64,000 nucleotides of DNA from Isoetes taiwanensis (GCA_021234155.1 JAJEKV010000008.1:17274006-17338005); one strand, 5' to 3'; shown: positions 1 to 13,764, counted from the stretch's first letter. A program made the numbers and translations. Notes: a model not told the origin generated them from the sequence alone.

Positions 1-535
1 CACATTCTCAATCGGATGACATTCCCGGGGCCAGTTCACATTTCTCGAGCAGCCCGTCATGGGGCTCGGCCCGGGCCGTCGTTGACCGCATTGTCATATT
101 CACGGTTGCGGATGCACAAAAGCGTGATGCCATATTGCGCCAGGCCGGATCTTCAAGGGGACATCCCCGCGTGGACCGGGACCTCACACCCGCGGCAAAT
201 GAGGCACGCAGACGAAGCTTGTCGTGGTCGAGGCATTAAGCCACCGGGTGCGCCGCAGATTGGTTCGAGGCAGGGATGCACATTTTCCGGCTGACACGCT
301 CTTCGCTTTGCAAACCCAGCCCCCAACCGCAAATGCGACGCGGGGCCCCGCCTACGCTTCTCCTACCACGCCCCCCTTCTCCCCGCTCCTACTCTGCTCC
401 CTCACGACCCATGCCCTCAGCCACATGTCGCCTCCGCCCATCTACTTCTCACTCAGCCTTCCTCTGCTTCCCGTCCCCCCACTCAGTTCGCGCAAGATAC
501 CATCCCCTGGGCGACAAATAGGAATTGTGCCTCCC

Positions 536-3500
536 GTGGTCTCATGGAATTGTCGAGGCTTCCCTTGGCGGAAGGGGGACAGTCTGAACTCGTGGCGGCC
601 GATATGGATCTCATCTTTCTCATGGAGACATGGGAGCATCCCCGGCCGCGAGGCTACGATCTGCCGGGTTACCAACATTTCTCGGTCTTCAATACATTGC
701 ATGCGAACGAGGGTCATGGTGGAGTGGCTTGCTACTCACGGACAACCTTGGCACATTCGGTTACCCTCCGGAAGACGCATGCACAATAACCGGTACTTGT
801 GGGTTCGTGTGCATAATACCGATGGCAACCCTCTTTTCACGGCGCTGTTGTTATTTCCCTCACGCAGAGAGCACCTTCTATCGTAGCCACCACGATGCGG
901 ATAGGATGGACCCTTATGTCGATCTATATGATGACATCAAAGCAGCGGCACAATGTTAGGTGGGTAGGTCGCCCTTCTTGGAGATTTCAATGCCGCAGGG
1001 CGAGAGTAGAGCGTTCCCATGCGACTTGACCCCCTCGGCCGACGATGTCCTCGCGGCTCACGCCCGCCGAAGCAACCCGCCCGCGAGGATCGGATGGCAA
1101 CCCAGGTCACTTTCGCTTTGTGACATAGTTGCTCCTGCTATGTGGTATTTTTGACTTGATAATTTGCAATGGCTCATTACAAGGGTCCCGATTCTCGCAA
1201 GTGCACATGCGAGCAGGGACAATCGTGGGGAGGGTCTAGTGTGGTGGACTATGTGCTCAGAAGTTGCGCAAGATATGCATCTCATCGGTCCGCTTCCGGT
1301 GGGCACAGATACGGGATGAGGAGGTCGACTCATCACCTCCCACTTTATTTGGACCCGGTTTGGCAAGCCGCCGGAACCCCACTATGCCCGACCCCCCTCG
1401 GTTGAGACTAGATTATGAGCGTGCGAGGACTACGCCGAGATGCTCATGGGCGCCCTCCCGGTAATTTTATGGACCTCCACACTAGAGCAGCAGATGTATT
1501 CACCCGACTTCGCTATTACGGGATGCACGGACGGAGTGCTTTGGCGGCCCCGGGTCAACAACATTCCCGCCAGAATCGATGGTTTGATGCGTAGTAAAGA
1601 ACGCATGCCCGCAGCTCGCTCACGATGCGGATCCGTGTACCCGCTTGCAGGCCACCACACACATGCAGCGTCCATCCAAGGGAGACAAAGGCGCGGTACC
1701 TTTGCCGACATCGGGGGAGATGTTCTACTGCTGGACACTCATCCTCGAACCTTTTGGCGCAGAGTGCTTCAAGGCCAGCCCAGCCTACAGGGGACATCAC
1801 ACCGGAGCAGTGGGAGCAGTACTTGCAGCAGCTCTATGACCCGCCGGGGACGCGTACGCCCATACCCCCCTACAGGGATGGCCCCCATTGGTTCTCGTGG
1901 AGGAGGATGTTGAGGAGGGGCCTCAAGAACGGCCGGGTTAATGGGAAGGCGGTGACCTCGATGGTATGCGTGCCGAAGTTACTCAAATGGGTGGGCAGCC
2001 GCTTGTGCCGGTCCTCACTACCCCGCTTCAACAGAGCATTGCGGAAGGTCTCCCGACAATGGACCACAAGCGGGTTGTTCCAATTCAAAGGCCCGAGGCG
2101 ACCCACAATCGTCAGGCCAATTGCGGACGATCATGGTCGGCTTCGGTATTTGCCAAAACGTTGGGGCATTCTCGAAAACAGCTTGACCCGACCGCAGAGG
2201 CGGCCAGATGTCGCGAGCCCTCACACACGTGCTTTAGACCCCGCCACTCAACGATTGACCATATCTTTACACCTGCGGGCGATTGAAGACGGCCGGAATC
2301 ATCGGCTAGGACTTGTATTGTTTGCTTTGTGGACTTCGCGAAGGCTTTTTATACCTCCTCGAAAGTCGTGGGCTAAGATCAAGGCTCCATCGGCTCCCGC
2401 GCGTAATGCCATATCACGAGGTTGTATGAGAGTTGTTTTGGCAGATCGTGGACGGGCCAAGCATTCACCAAGAGTATCGAGGTCCCAAGAAAGTTGCCCC
2501 CTCTCGCCAACACTTTTTGGCCTCTACATTGATCAGTTAGAGCCCTCGGCTTCGCGAGCATGGGGATGGAATACGGCTTTTGCACCGGGTCATCCACCAG
2601 CTCATCTATCACGGGCGATGTTGGCCTCGGCTGCCCACACCCCCTGGCTATGCGATCTCCGGATGCCCTAGACACATTTTGTCGCTACGGGATCTGCGCG
2701 TGAATCAGGCCAAGACCGTGGTGGTTCTCATATCCTCTTCACGCCACCCCATGCCTCCCGTGCACTCACATATCGGGGGACAGCCTTTGGACGCCACGCC
2801 ACCTACAAGTACCTAGGGTGGAGTTTCCCTCCTTGCTCCTGGCTGAGGCGCCTATCCGCTATGCGGTGACAAATAGGGCGGAAAGCGCTTTTATGCCATC
2901 GCGTAATGAACAGCCACCAAGCAGAGCTCTATGATTGGGGCCATCGATCACATCTGTTCGCACCGGTCGAGCCCGGTCCTTCAGACGGGGGTCGAGGTTT
3001 GGGGCCCGGCCGTCTCTTTACGACACGGAATGACTTGGAGCAAGATGCGAAGGCATTTTGGCACGGGCACTTGGGGTGAAACCTTCAGTCCCTATCGGAT
3101 ATCGCTGCAGAAACCGGATTCTTGCCGCCTCGGGCGGCAGCCCTTGATAGACACATCGCCTATTTTGAGAAAGTGGTTACTATGGGTGATGCTTGGCTCC
3201 CCACCGCTTACACCGTGGCAATGGGTCCGGCAGCGGCTTAGGGCCTGTGGAGGGGTAAGAGAGATCGCTGGTTCCGCCCGGATGGAACGCAAGGTGAGCA
3301 ATGGGACATGCGCAAAAGTGGACACGGCCGCCGATCGCGGATACTCAAGGAGTACCCTAGACGCTTGTTTCCTTGGCAAGCTCGACCCGGGCGGCTCTAG
3401 AGCATGTCAAACGCCCATTACAAGGAGCACATCAACCCGAAAGAAGCCCGGGCCTGCTCTACTGCGTTCCCAAATGCCCCTAAAAAGCGGACTCATTGCC

Positions 3501-3797
3501 TCCATTCGGCATTGGTGCCCACCATCTTCGCAGATCGAGGCGGGCGTGGATTGGGGAGCCCCGCCAGACAAAGCTGCGATCTTTATCAAACAGTGCCATT
3601 GAGGATGAGTCTCACACTTTCCGTGAGTTGCCCAAATCGGCCAGGATCCGGGCCGATCACGCCCTTAGTACGGCGGACTTGCCCTTTACATTTGCCGATG
3701 AACACACCGTCCAAGACGCGCCCCGGGTCGTACATTCGGGAGATACTGGACTGCGCGAGGTCACCTTTGCCCCCCACCGGCCGCTGCTTTCCGATTA
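536..3797 (+). pseudogene. LINE A ORF2 remnant (endonuclease + reverse transcriptase)
   Basis: This region corresponds to the ORF2 polyprotein that nicks target DNA and copies the RNA. The endonuclease start VSWNCRG lies in one frame at 536, and LMETWEH and LPGYQHFSVFN lie in another frame by 610-700. Reverse transcriptase traces follow: a finger-like segment at about 2010-2130, a DFAKAF-like trace at about 2330, a CPLSPTLFGLYIDQLE-type segment at about 2495-2545, and VNQAKTVVV at about 2702. The YADD catalytic box expected near 2610-2625 is degraded, with only a GDVGL-like trace left. The thumb region and a C-terminal zinc-motif-like region (IEDESHT at about 3598) follow. At least six frame changes are needed to read it. 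Confidence 0.75.
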
Positions 3798-4001
3798 GGC
3801 ACTACAAAAGCGTGCATGACTCAGATATATTTGGGTGTTTCACATTTCATATGTTAGGACCGTTTTGTCGGTGGCCTTGCTGCCATGGTTTTTCCCTCGA
3901 AAACCCTTCTGGCTGGGTTTTTAATCCGGCAATAATCCGCTTGCTGCGTTTTTGTATTGGGTCCCATAGACCGATTGGTCTCCTCGTGGACGATAAAAGT
4001 A

Positions 4002-4020
4002 CCTTCCTTCCTTCCTTCCT
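4002..4020 (+). repeat. (CTTC)n tail of LINE A copy 1
   Basis: A short tetranucleotide run directly abuts the conserved LINE 3' end. The same end in the 58.8-kb copy carries the same repeat on the opposite strand, so this is the element's own tail and not a chance microsatellite. Confidence 0.8.
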
Positions 4021-4023
4021 AAG

Positions 4024-7000
4024 TTTCTCATTTGGCCTATATACTTCTTCATAGTTGTTTTGCATGTTTGGCTTGGTCTGCAAGTCTGCACGTTGGTCTG
4101 CACGTCTGCACATTTGTGTTCTTTTTGGCATGTGCCTAATTGAACGTTTCGAGTTTTGTTTCGGTTGTTTATCAAACAATAGCATTTGCAACTATGACAC
4201 ATGAAATGAATTGTGACTAGAAACAATATGCTCAAATAGAATAGAACATTGATAGTACATTGAAGGTATATGGTTACAACTTTAGACTATTGGCATGTTG
4301 TTCAATTCCTCCATGACCTATGGACACTATGTTTAGGTTGCTTCCTTGAGCTGCCATCAGTTGTGAGGATTCTCTATTGTTAGGTATACATAAGATGATT
4401 GGGTTGGCTTATCCAAATTCTTCTGTCAAAACTATTTGACTGGTTTAGTGAAGCCCATATGTTTATTTGTGCTCTCAAAGCACATGATTCCAAGATATTT
4501 TCCAGCTTTGCGTATTGTTTTGTAACAAAACTTGCAGTATTAAGCATGGAAGTTAGATGAATTATATAGCAAGAAGCTTTAGATAGTCTTCACCGAACGG
4601 ATAATATTACAAGATCAACACATGAATTCCTCATTCAAAGTTGATGTCATAAACTGCCATTGAATTTTAAAATTGAAAATCTTACAGTTTATTCTATACC
4701 ACCTCGGATTTTGTTGAGGTGTTGCATCTCAGATTTCGGTGAGGTGGAGGTGTGACGTCGATATGCTTTAATTGCGAGAAAGGCTATAGATTAGGCATTT
4801 ATGGACTTAATGTCATTCAACTGTGGTTATTTGGAAGTAGATTTGGTTTTGTGGGGTTTTGATTTCCTTATTTTAAGCTTTGACACTCTGCAATTAAAGT
4901 TGTTGCTTATCAATTGCTCAAGATTTATTGTATCAAACAATGCATTCTTGTCCAATAGAACTTAAAAAAAGTGAAAAAATGGTGAAATGAGTTTTTTCAT
5001 GATGCTAAAGCAAAGAAACACATGTGCTACTAAAATAATGAAAACTAACATTACATCTTGTGTTTTGTTGCTTGAAGGCTTCCAAAGCAATAACAATTCC
5101 ATACTTAAAGACTTGGAATCCTCGGGTCCAATAAAGGCCAAATATTTAAAACTTGCCTTTAATTGCTAGATACATGCATACTCTCTATATATTCCATTAC
5201 GTTCTTGAAAGCCATGTAAACATTTATAGAAGCATCTACCACTAGCATCTTAAGGCTTAATACATTTCTAGGAATGCATGGTCGATAAACACAAAACTTC
5301 TTATACAACCAATGTAAAAGACATTTTTACTTAAATATTACCTCCTTGTTTCAATTAAAAGGAAGTTCATGGACAAATATAACTACCCGTATTACATCAT
5401 GCTGCAAAGATGCTTTTCATGCATTTGGTATTTTGATGTGTAATTTTAGGAAGTCACATCCCTATCTAGCTTGCCATCTCCAAACATCATGACATTCAAC
5501 AAGCAAGCGGAGATGATGTTCTACGTGCTTGAAAACCACTTTAGGTGCATTAGAGGGACTCAGGCGCTAAGTTAGTCTTTTCCATGAATCGGAGTTGTTT
5601 GAAAGGACACTCTACTCATGGTCGCGGTCACTATCCCGAATTTTAGAAGTGAAGATTGCCATAAAGCTCTAAAGTGGCTTCTTGAATCCTAAAGGTTTGT
5701 GCTTAAGCTTCTTCTCAAGTCTCGTGAGTGCTTGTAATGAATTGCCACCAAAGGTAAAAGCAGAAATACCATAAATGTGAATAGCGGGGACAACACCGAA
5801 ATTGATTGTTTCCCTTGATAAGGAGCGTTTAGAACTAAGTAAAGGTCATGATGTAACCTATTACACGAAAATGGTCCCGTAATTGGATGACAATACCCAA
5901 TCTCGGAAAAACCGAAGATGCAACAAGAGATATTTTGTCTTCTCGCCTTTGTCATATAGCAAGATGATAAAGCTTAAAAGAATAGATGCTTGCATACTCG
6001 TGCATTAAGAGCTTTGCAACTTCCTTGAGTTGAGCAAAGATTCTATGAGTTGAGCCAAATCTTTGTTAGGTGCACTAATGATCCATAACAGATTCGTATT
6101 TATACCAAAAGCGATATCCAATGCCACACTTTCTTAGAGACTTTCCAAATGAGCCCCCACAACTCTTATCTAGCAAGAGCCATGTATTCAACAACAATAG
6201 AGCTTCATCTTTACCCACAGTCAAATTTCTGCTCTAATTCACCATCATAAGTTTGGAAATAAAGATAAGCAAAGACAAAAAGACATACTTCAGAGAAAAT
6301 GTAATGCAGCAGTGTCTCTGCCACCGATCTGCATGGCTGCGGCATGCTTGGATGTAGAGTGATCAGTTGAAGGTGCCCAGTGGCCCAAAAAGCTCCATGC
6401 AGTAACAACAGTGTTAAGAGTACGACGAGGCAAGCAACTATCTTCCATGTCCCTTATTTCCCTATACGCATAAATCCAAAAAAATTAATTGCTCTCAAGT
6501 TTTAAAGAAATAACATTATCTCTTACACCTGGAATAGATTTGCATCTAAAACATGGGAAGCATGGACATAATAAGGTAAACAACCAAGTCTTACATGCAG
6601 CTTCTCGCCATGGATCCACGAGAACACTGGGCATCAATATACTCCAAATAACAACTGAACCTTTGTGAAGCTTGTTGGCTGGCCGTAAGAATTTTAACAT
6701 AACTTTCAAATGCAAGCTCTATCCTTGCAGCAAGAATATCCATTGAAAAGATCAAGGAAAGGCCTAAGAATATTGCTAGGCACACGATTTTCATATTCCT
6801 ACTATAAATGGCCCAAATATGGCAAAATGCATTTGCTGTTCTAATTTTACAGCAGTGTAGAAAGAGGGCCATAACTTCAGCACACAAACTCTGTTTCTCA
6901 AGCATGATGAATGATCTACAAAAGTCGCTAGGTACATATTTTTCAAATTCATTGTGTAAGCATGTCAAATAAACCAAAATGTTTCTAAATCCAAGGCCTC

Positions 7001-10000
7001 CTTAATTACGAATGTTGTATATACTTGGCAAAAGGAATAAACTCAAACTGGAAGTTAAATTGGAAATCCAACCACAGATGTATGTATGTTACATGGGATT
7101 GTCAAAATACACAGAAACAAAGAAGCAAGCTGGTCTCCCCGCTTGGAACTGTCAGCTTTACTACCATCTTTCAATTTCATGGCTTTGACTCTTTTTGCTG
7201 CTCTCCCAAATGACCGGAACTGTATTATCGCATGTAAATAAGAAAGATATCTCATCAATATCTTTGGTCTTGAAACAGATCAAGTAGAACAGTTACCTTT
7301 TTGTTGACATAAGAAATTTGCACAACCATTCCTTGTTGAGACGCAATGGATACCATGTCTTGCTTAGCGGCATGACTCAGACCCACTTTAACTCATCACC
7401 AGGCACCTGCCAATAAGTATTTGCAGAAGCACAAAGATAGAAATGGCCACAAGATCAAAGAGAACCAAGTCAATGTTTGCCACAAACCAACTGAATGGAA
7501 ACTATGCCTTGTGACCGGATGGAAGAGAATGACTCCGAAAAAGTCCTCCTTATGAATCAATTTTCCGTCAGCTTTATCAGGTGCTCATCCTCTATAAACA
7601 CACTTACCAGCAGAAAGAAACCAAGCAAAAAGTCAAGAAATGCCAAGGAAATCGGTGGCGGGTTTGGAAATCGGCATTCATTTTCTATTTTTTAATTTTT
7701 CCTTTACATTTTTTCCTTGAAGAAATTGGCATGCACTGCAGAAAACTCCGTGAGCAAGAAAATGGCTCGGTCCTTGGAGACAATCCAGAAGGAAAAGCTA
7801 AACACCTACTCCCACAACAATAACGCAAACCACGAGCACGGTGAAGAAAGCAAATCACAAGCACGATGAAGCACGATGAAGAACACAATGTGCTAGGGTT
7901 GACCGAAAAGCTCTTCGGCAGAGCTTCAAAGGAGGCTTGAAAAAAAGAAAAGGAAGTTACTCGCGTGACCCTTTCCATATCTCCGCGCCCATTTTGGCAG
8001 ATTTTCTAATTTTATCGGCCTTAGATTTGCAAAAGCCAAGATCCGATGGTGCAAAATAAGGCACATCCCGATTTTGATGACATGGAAATTACACGGATAG
8101 GCTAGAATTGCAAGAAAAGTTGTAGGCCCTGGGTGAGGGGCTGGTGTGCTAAAAAAAAAAACGGGGAGGCAAAAGAACACCACCACAATCGGTAGCTAGG
8201 TGATATGTCATCTAAGATTTAGGCAAAGTTCACAGAGTTCACAGACTTGAGTCCGTGGTCTAATATTGAGATTGCCATTTAACATTGGGTTGATTCACGA
8301 CTTGAGTCCTGTCATATTAGCTAGTTCACCAATATAGTTACCAGAAGTTTTTAAATGGCTCAAAGTATTAAATCTACTACTACTACTTATAGAATTCATA
8401 GAATTGAATCTTTGTCTTGAGTTTTGTTAGGTTAGCTCTAAATGATTCATATAGTTGAGCCTACCTAAGTATAGGCATAAGTTAGCAAGCCTAAGATTTC
8501 ATTAATCAAATGTTACCGTCCCTCCCACCAACATTGTTAAACATTCTTTTACGCCTTGTCAATTAGCATTTGGAACATCCCGGTTTCATCATTAAAGTTT
8601 CTTCCTAATTCTATCATAAGGAAAATATAGAATCGCACTACTACTACACATAGTTATAATGAATAAAAGCCGCGATTGTTCTGCATTTTGTTTTTGCTTG
8701 GAGCAAGTAGCAAGGCACTTTCGTTGGAGCTTGTTTGAGAGGTCACTATATTAACCTTACATTTTTCAAACACGTATGAGAAAAAAAAAATGGTTAAGAC
8801 ATTAAGACCATGAAATATGAAAATTCTCATGACCATTAAAATAAGATTTTAGTAGCGGAGTATCTATTTGATTCGCAAATAGGATGTGATGTTTCATAGT
8901 TCCATTAATCCATTGCACCTTTGAGAGAAACCAAACTCTTATTGAACAGTTGAGACATGATGATGGTTAACCAAGTTAATCCATACGCGGCTTCACCATA
9001 TAGTGTTAAGGGACAATCCCTAGAGCAGCTTTTAGCTATACCATGCACTTACATCCGTGAAAAGGCCCGCCAAAACTAGAATTTAGTTTTTAGACCAGGC
9101 GCGACGTCGCAGATCTTGCACATTATTGAGCATTATAAATCAAGCGGTATGGGCCTTATGATTTCATTAGCTACCCGGATGTAGGCGCCATTTTATTGAT
9201 GATTCTTGTGGCAACTAGAGTGTTCCCAAAAATCTTTATATGCCTCAAGGATGCTGATTGTCGTGCGCGCAAGCAAGCCGCAATTGTTATTAGGGAAGTT
9301 GCAAAAGCATACACCCCAATTGGCACAATTCATTGTTAGTGTCTTTGGCGGTGTGACAATACTCGTTGATAATCTTTGCCGAAAAGCACATGAGATGCTC
9401 ATTTACCCGGTGCTCCACCAAGTCATAATTTCCTACTTTCCTAATTAGCAACTTTTAAAACAAATTGCCTAAAATTTGGAACCTTTGAAGTCCTATCTTT
9501 GTATAGTTATCATCCGAGAGAAATACAAAGACCTAAAAATTTGATTTTTGTTAGCAATAACTTTTGAGAAACGCTTCTTCATATCGATGTAGACTATGGC
9601 ATATTAGTTAAAATAGGTAACGCCTCCTAAAATTTTGTCATGCTACAGATTTTCATTTCCTTCCACCTTCCAAAAGGTTCATTGACTAAAATGGGTAATG
9701 GATATCATTGATCTTCTTTTTTTCCTCTAACGCATAATACAACAAAGTTATAAACCAAGAGGCATGTATGCTAAGCGTTTATTGATTGTCATAAAATATG
9801 CATAAACAACCCGGGCATTGGAACCACCATATGGTTGTTCCGAGGAACACGCACCTGGCTTGCTCTTTTGCTCTTAGTCCTAGTTTCTCTTAATAATTTT
9901 TTTCCCCGATGCGAAGTGACATGTATTTTGTCTAGGTTGGCCCAACAACATTTGGAGTCACAGTCAATATAATTACCGTTTTCTTCAAAGTCCAAAGATC

Positions 10001-10080
10001 GGTTATGGCAAAAAGAAAGGTTTGTCACTAGCTAATTAGCCTAACAAAATCATGGAAGCCCATTTGAATTTGCATCATAA
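4024..10080. other. About 6 kb AT-rich non-coding stretch
   Basis: I see no gene I can support here. Open frames are short and show no recognisable motif. One 128-codon minus frame at 6591-6977 is hydrophobic and cysteine-rich but matches nothing I know. A small direct repeat of GCACGATGAA occurs near 7860-7880. The area around 4695-4760 contains two similar CTCAGATTTCGGTGAGG-like blocks. Decayed transposon sequence or introns of an unrecognised gene are both possible. Confidence 0.5.
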
Positions 10081-10088
10081 TTTAAAAA

Positions 10089-10267
10089 GAAAAACTACAA
10101 AAATACCCTTATGAGTTTGTGTAATTAAAATACCCTTTATGAGTTTGAAAATTACCAAACCGCCCTTGTGTATATAGTAGGTGTGTGGGGCATTTTGGTA
10201 ATTTTAAAACTCATAAGGGCATTTTAGTAATTACACAAACTCGGGAGGGTAGTTTGGTAGTTTTCCC
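10089..10267. mobile_element. hAT-like MITE, 179 bp fold-back element
   Basis: The left arm starting GAAAAACTAC and the right arm ending GTAGTTTTCCC are inverted copies for about 80 bp each, around a loop of roughly 20-30 bp. The same 8 bases, TTTAAAAA, occur directly outside both ends (10081-10088 and 10268-10275). An 8-bp target duplication with short inverted termini fits non-autonomous hAT elements. The duplication is AT-rich, so its support is moderate. The element has no coding capacity and could form a strong hairpin. Confidence 0.7.
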
Positions 10268-10271
10268 TTTA

Positions 10272-10353
10272 AAAATGATTGTAGGATGCATGCAATTGTG
10301 GTTTCCATATGGATAAAATGATTGTAGGATGCATGCATTGTGGTTTCCATATT
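10272..10353. repeat. Tandem duplication, 43-bp unit x2
   Basis: Two adjacent copies of a unit beginning AAAATGATTGTAGGATGCAT, period 43, lie directly against the MITE's right flank. The second copy lacks one A within the CATGCAATTG block. Confidence 0.85.
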
Positions 10354-11044
10354 ACTTCAGAAACATTGCAGTTTTTATAAGTTTACATTGCAGGATGTGT
10401 TTGCATAAAAACCGAGAACCGGATGGTGTCTCCTTTGAGCTTTAAACAACAAATGCTCAAGAGATGCTTCATGTGAGGAATTGAGTGCCAACAAGTTATT
10501 TTGTAGCTGGTCCGGTGGGAAATTATGGTGTTGAAGTGGGAGAGAAGGGATTTCATGAGAAAGATCTGAATATCCAAAGTGCTTGATAGTCAGATGCCAC
10601 TTGTTCTACTTTGTTAGTTAAATGTCACCTGAATCGTAAACATATAAAGCGATGAACTTAAAGATCCCGGTACAAATGCAAAGACCAAATCATTTCTTGT
10701 GTTTCATATGCAAAGCCGTGGAGCCAAGGCTAACAATGGCTTGACTGTGTAATTACATTTTACCAAAGAATGACACGATCCTATAGTTGATATTCTATTA
10801 TAAACATTTTCGCCAAGTAGCATTTATCGATGGTCGCTTATCTTCCTCATGTATTATCACTGGCCATAGTGGATTGTGAGATAACTTAGTGATCCAACCG
10901 ATCGTCCGGTATAATATAGTGTACAACATGGGGTCACGATGTTCACCATCGAAATTCACGAGCCATTTAGCGTTAGAATATGTAAGCTAAAGTTAATCGT
11001 TGTAGATTGGTGACAAGTATGCTACATACCTGACAAATGAGTGA
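10354..11044. other. Non-coding stretch
   Basis: No supported gene. The sequence is AT-rich with a few unmatched short frames on both strands. Confidence 0.45.
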
Positions 11045-12060
11045 TAAAAGTCCAAGAAGTTGTTAGTTTGTTAGCATAGAGACGTTAGAATTCATGTATA
11101 AGTAACTTGTCTTTCCATAGAAATGAGTCTTAGTTCTTGCATCTCTCTTTCTCTTGCTTAGTTCTTCACAATCTTCATCATGGCATCATGGCAGAGCCTT
11201 CCTAGGATGATCAAGAGTGTGGATTGGCTCTTGGTTAGAATATCTTCTTAGATGTTTTATTATTCTTTGTAGGTTTATCCAGGCTCTCATTTTGCGTGGA
11301 TTTTGGCTAATGCTTGATTCGCCTCCCTCAAATCAATGCTCGTACCATTGTGATGTCCCCCTAACTATACAATGCCTTGATCATTTAAGCGGAGAGGATT
11401 TCCCTTCTTAGCAATATACCATTGCCAAAAAGGACAAAAGGGATTATGTGTCTAACTTGGACCACTTTGTGATGATTAAGTGTTCAGCAAAGGGCATGAA
11501 GGTGTCATTGGAATTGGAAGGTGTCACTGGAATTGGCAGGATTGCGCTCAATCGGATCGAGGAGGGGGGATTGCTTCCGAGATTTTGATCTTGGCAGCCT
11601 TGGTCGGATCTCTCTACATTTTTTCATGCAGATTGCATGATCGGAGGAAGCTTTTGTGTTGCTTTGGGCGGGATTGCCTTGTTGGGTTTCGACTGGTGAA
11701 CTTGGGCCATTTGAAGTTTGCATTATCTTGGCAGAATTGGTAGGACCTGAAAGCAGGATTGCTCAAATTTGATATTGCGAGGGCAGGTTGACATTCTTTT
11801 GTTGGTCGACAAGATCTAGGCCGTTTATGGGGTTCGGGGTTCCGTGTCTCAATCCAGTTGCATTGTTGCAATCAAGATTTCTGCGAACAAATAGGTCGTG
11901 GCATTATTGCTTACGAGGATTGCATGGCGGATTGTACCCATGAAATGCTATTTTTCCTGGACTGACTGGCGTGAGTGTGGGAGTATTGAATAGTCCTTGC
12001 AATATGGGACATTCTCATTGTATTAATGAAAATGGATAGTTCCTTCTTTATCTTTTTGTG
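11045..12060 (+). mobile_element. Possible non-autonomous copia-like LTR retrotransposon remnant
   Basis: The 11050-11165 stretch resembles the end of a copia LTR and includes a CTCTCTTTCTCTTG run. It is followed by TGGCATCATGGCAGAGCC (from about 11180), which resembles the initiator-Met tRNA primer site TGGTATCAGAGCC with a 5-bp insertion. Around 11379 the reading SGEDFPS, stop, QYTIAKKDKRDYV resembles a copia gag start with a W-to-stop change. Near 11970 a purine-rich GTGTGGGAG could be a polypurine tract. I could not align a second LTR with the first, so the call is weak. An unrelated repeat is the main alternative. Confidence 0.3.
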
Positions 12061-13747
12061 TTCTATTTCCTGCGCAGCTTTATCTGTTTCTCAAACTTTT
12101 TAAACCATTATGTTTAGTCTAAATAAACGATTATTATTTCACGGCAATAAACATGGCTAAATCTTGTATAAATGGGACCTAAGAAATAGATTCAAGGTAG
12201 GTCGAGCCCTACCAACCATTTCAAAGATCAAGTGTACATAGAATATACATACTTGCATATAATCTAACACGGAGACACTTTAGAAACAAGGAACAAACAA
12301 CAACGAACGAAGAATTTTCTTCACCCGAACCAAGACAATGAAATCATATATTCTATACATAGCTTCTTTACAATCTTTTCTTGCACGTGTAATGCTTTTT
12401 ATTACATGTTGTGGACTATGGATCCACTCATATTTTATACACATGGCCTATGGCCAATTTGGGCCAATTTAGTCTTCATAGGCGTTAAAACCTTATCTAT
12501 CTAATTTATTGCAAAGCATTGATGGACACCACTAATATAGTTTGTATATGTACTCATATTCATGCTATTCAAAATTCTCTGGAAGGTTCAACCTCTCTCG
12601 AAATGCTAATTGGAAGAAATAAAATTGTTTGACTATTATACGTGAGAAGTTTGACTTGCACACTTTGTTCACTATCAAACATTGTGCATGCAACTTTTAA
12701 TCCCGATGCTTTGCAAGTAGATCTTCCAACAAGATTAATACTGAAAACCAGATTCATATATCAAATTCATGGCCAACATCGAAGAGCATGAAATGGAGAA
12801 GATTCTCGATTTATAAGACAATGAAAACATATGTTTTTCGAAAGCAACAAAGATATGACTATATGACTACGTGACCACATAGTAATTGCCCCGAGGAGGA
12901 TCATTTCGCCCGAGAAAGCTCCAAGCAAGCAGGCGGCAATCCGCCAAGTGTGGCGGCATTGTTTGCCTTTATCGGGCGGAATGCCGATTCAACAATAATT
13001 ACAGGATGTAATGATCATAAGGTTCATACTATGAATAAAATGTTCGAGTCCAAATTGACAATGAGCTCCTTCTTGAGCAAGAAAATGACAACCTACGTTC
13101 ATATCATTTACACACAAAACAAACAAGACCCAACACAAAAGAACAAAAAAAAAGAACCCATGAAAACACACTCTCGGCCACCGAGGGCAAATCCCCTCTT
13201 GCAAAGACCTTGTCCCCTCCCCTCCCTTTTTTCCTAAGCATGTGAGGTTTGGACACTGATCTTTCAGGTCTTTGGTAATTGTGGTTTAACAATGTATCTA
13301 ATCCATTTTCCATGGGTTTTGCGTAACAATGGTCATTAATCTAGAAACCGCTTACTTGGTATGTAAGACCTAGTCGCTCGCTTGCGTGAGGGGGAGGTGA
13401 TTTTAGGTTTTGAAGGGGGGGAGGAGATGAAAGCATGAAGGTTTTATTAAAATTCCATTGGCGAGGATACTTGGAATTTGATCTTTCCATGAGATGCAGA
13501 TGGATTAGACATGGAATTTAAGTTTTGTAAATTTTGTTTGCAGACATTGTTCGTTCAGAATGTTGCCCACTGCATGTACTCCAGAATATGTTGCCTACTG
13601 CATGTACTCTAGAATAAAGTAGATCTATAGTTATGCAGAGAAACTTGATGTAGTATAAATTTATTTGGCACTCAGAGAAAGATACACATGAATATGAAAA
13701 TTAAAAAGTTTGCTTTTATAATGCATTAATAAACACTAGAAACGCTT

Positions 13748-13764
13748 GCCCGGCGATGCCGGGC
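13748..13764. repeat. Short perfect GC hairpin
   Basis: GCCCGGC and GCCGGGC are separated by GAT, giving a perfect 7-bp stem in an otherwise AT-rich area. It lacks a T run and there is no gene next to it, so I do not call it a terminator. Confidence 0.6.

Larger units (their letters stand above)
1..4023 (+). mobile_element. Non-LTR retrotransposon (LINE family A), copy 1, cut by window edge
   Basis: This is a long decayed LINE. Position 1 onward matches, by eye, the reverse complement of the sequence ending near 62800, so the element continues left of the window. In order it shows a pyrimidine-rich leader, an endonuclease-like start at about 536 (VSWNCRG), a second endonuclease motif (LPGYQHFSVFN), scattered reverse transcriptase pieces between about 1900 and 3100, and a C-terminal region containing IEDESHTF. 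The 3' end is shared with two other copies in this window (58811 and 34548) and closes in a (CTTC)n microsatellite instead of poly(A). Frameshifts and stops occur every few hundred bases, so it is not functional. The clade (jockey/I-like versus L1-like) is not settled. Confidence 0.85.

Noticed and set aside
13748-13764. Hairpin as a rho-independent terminator
   Set aside because: No T run, no gene next to it, and the genome is eukaryotic.
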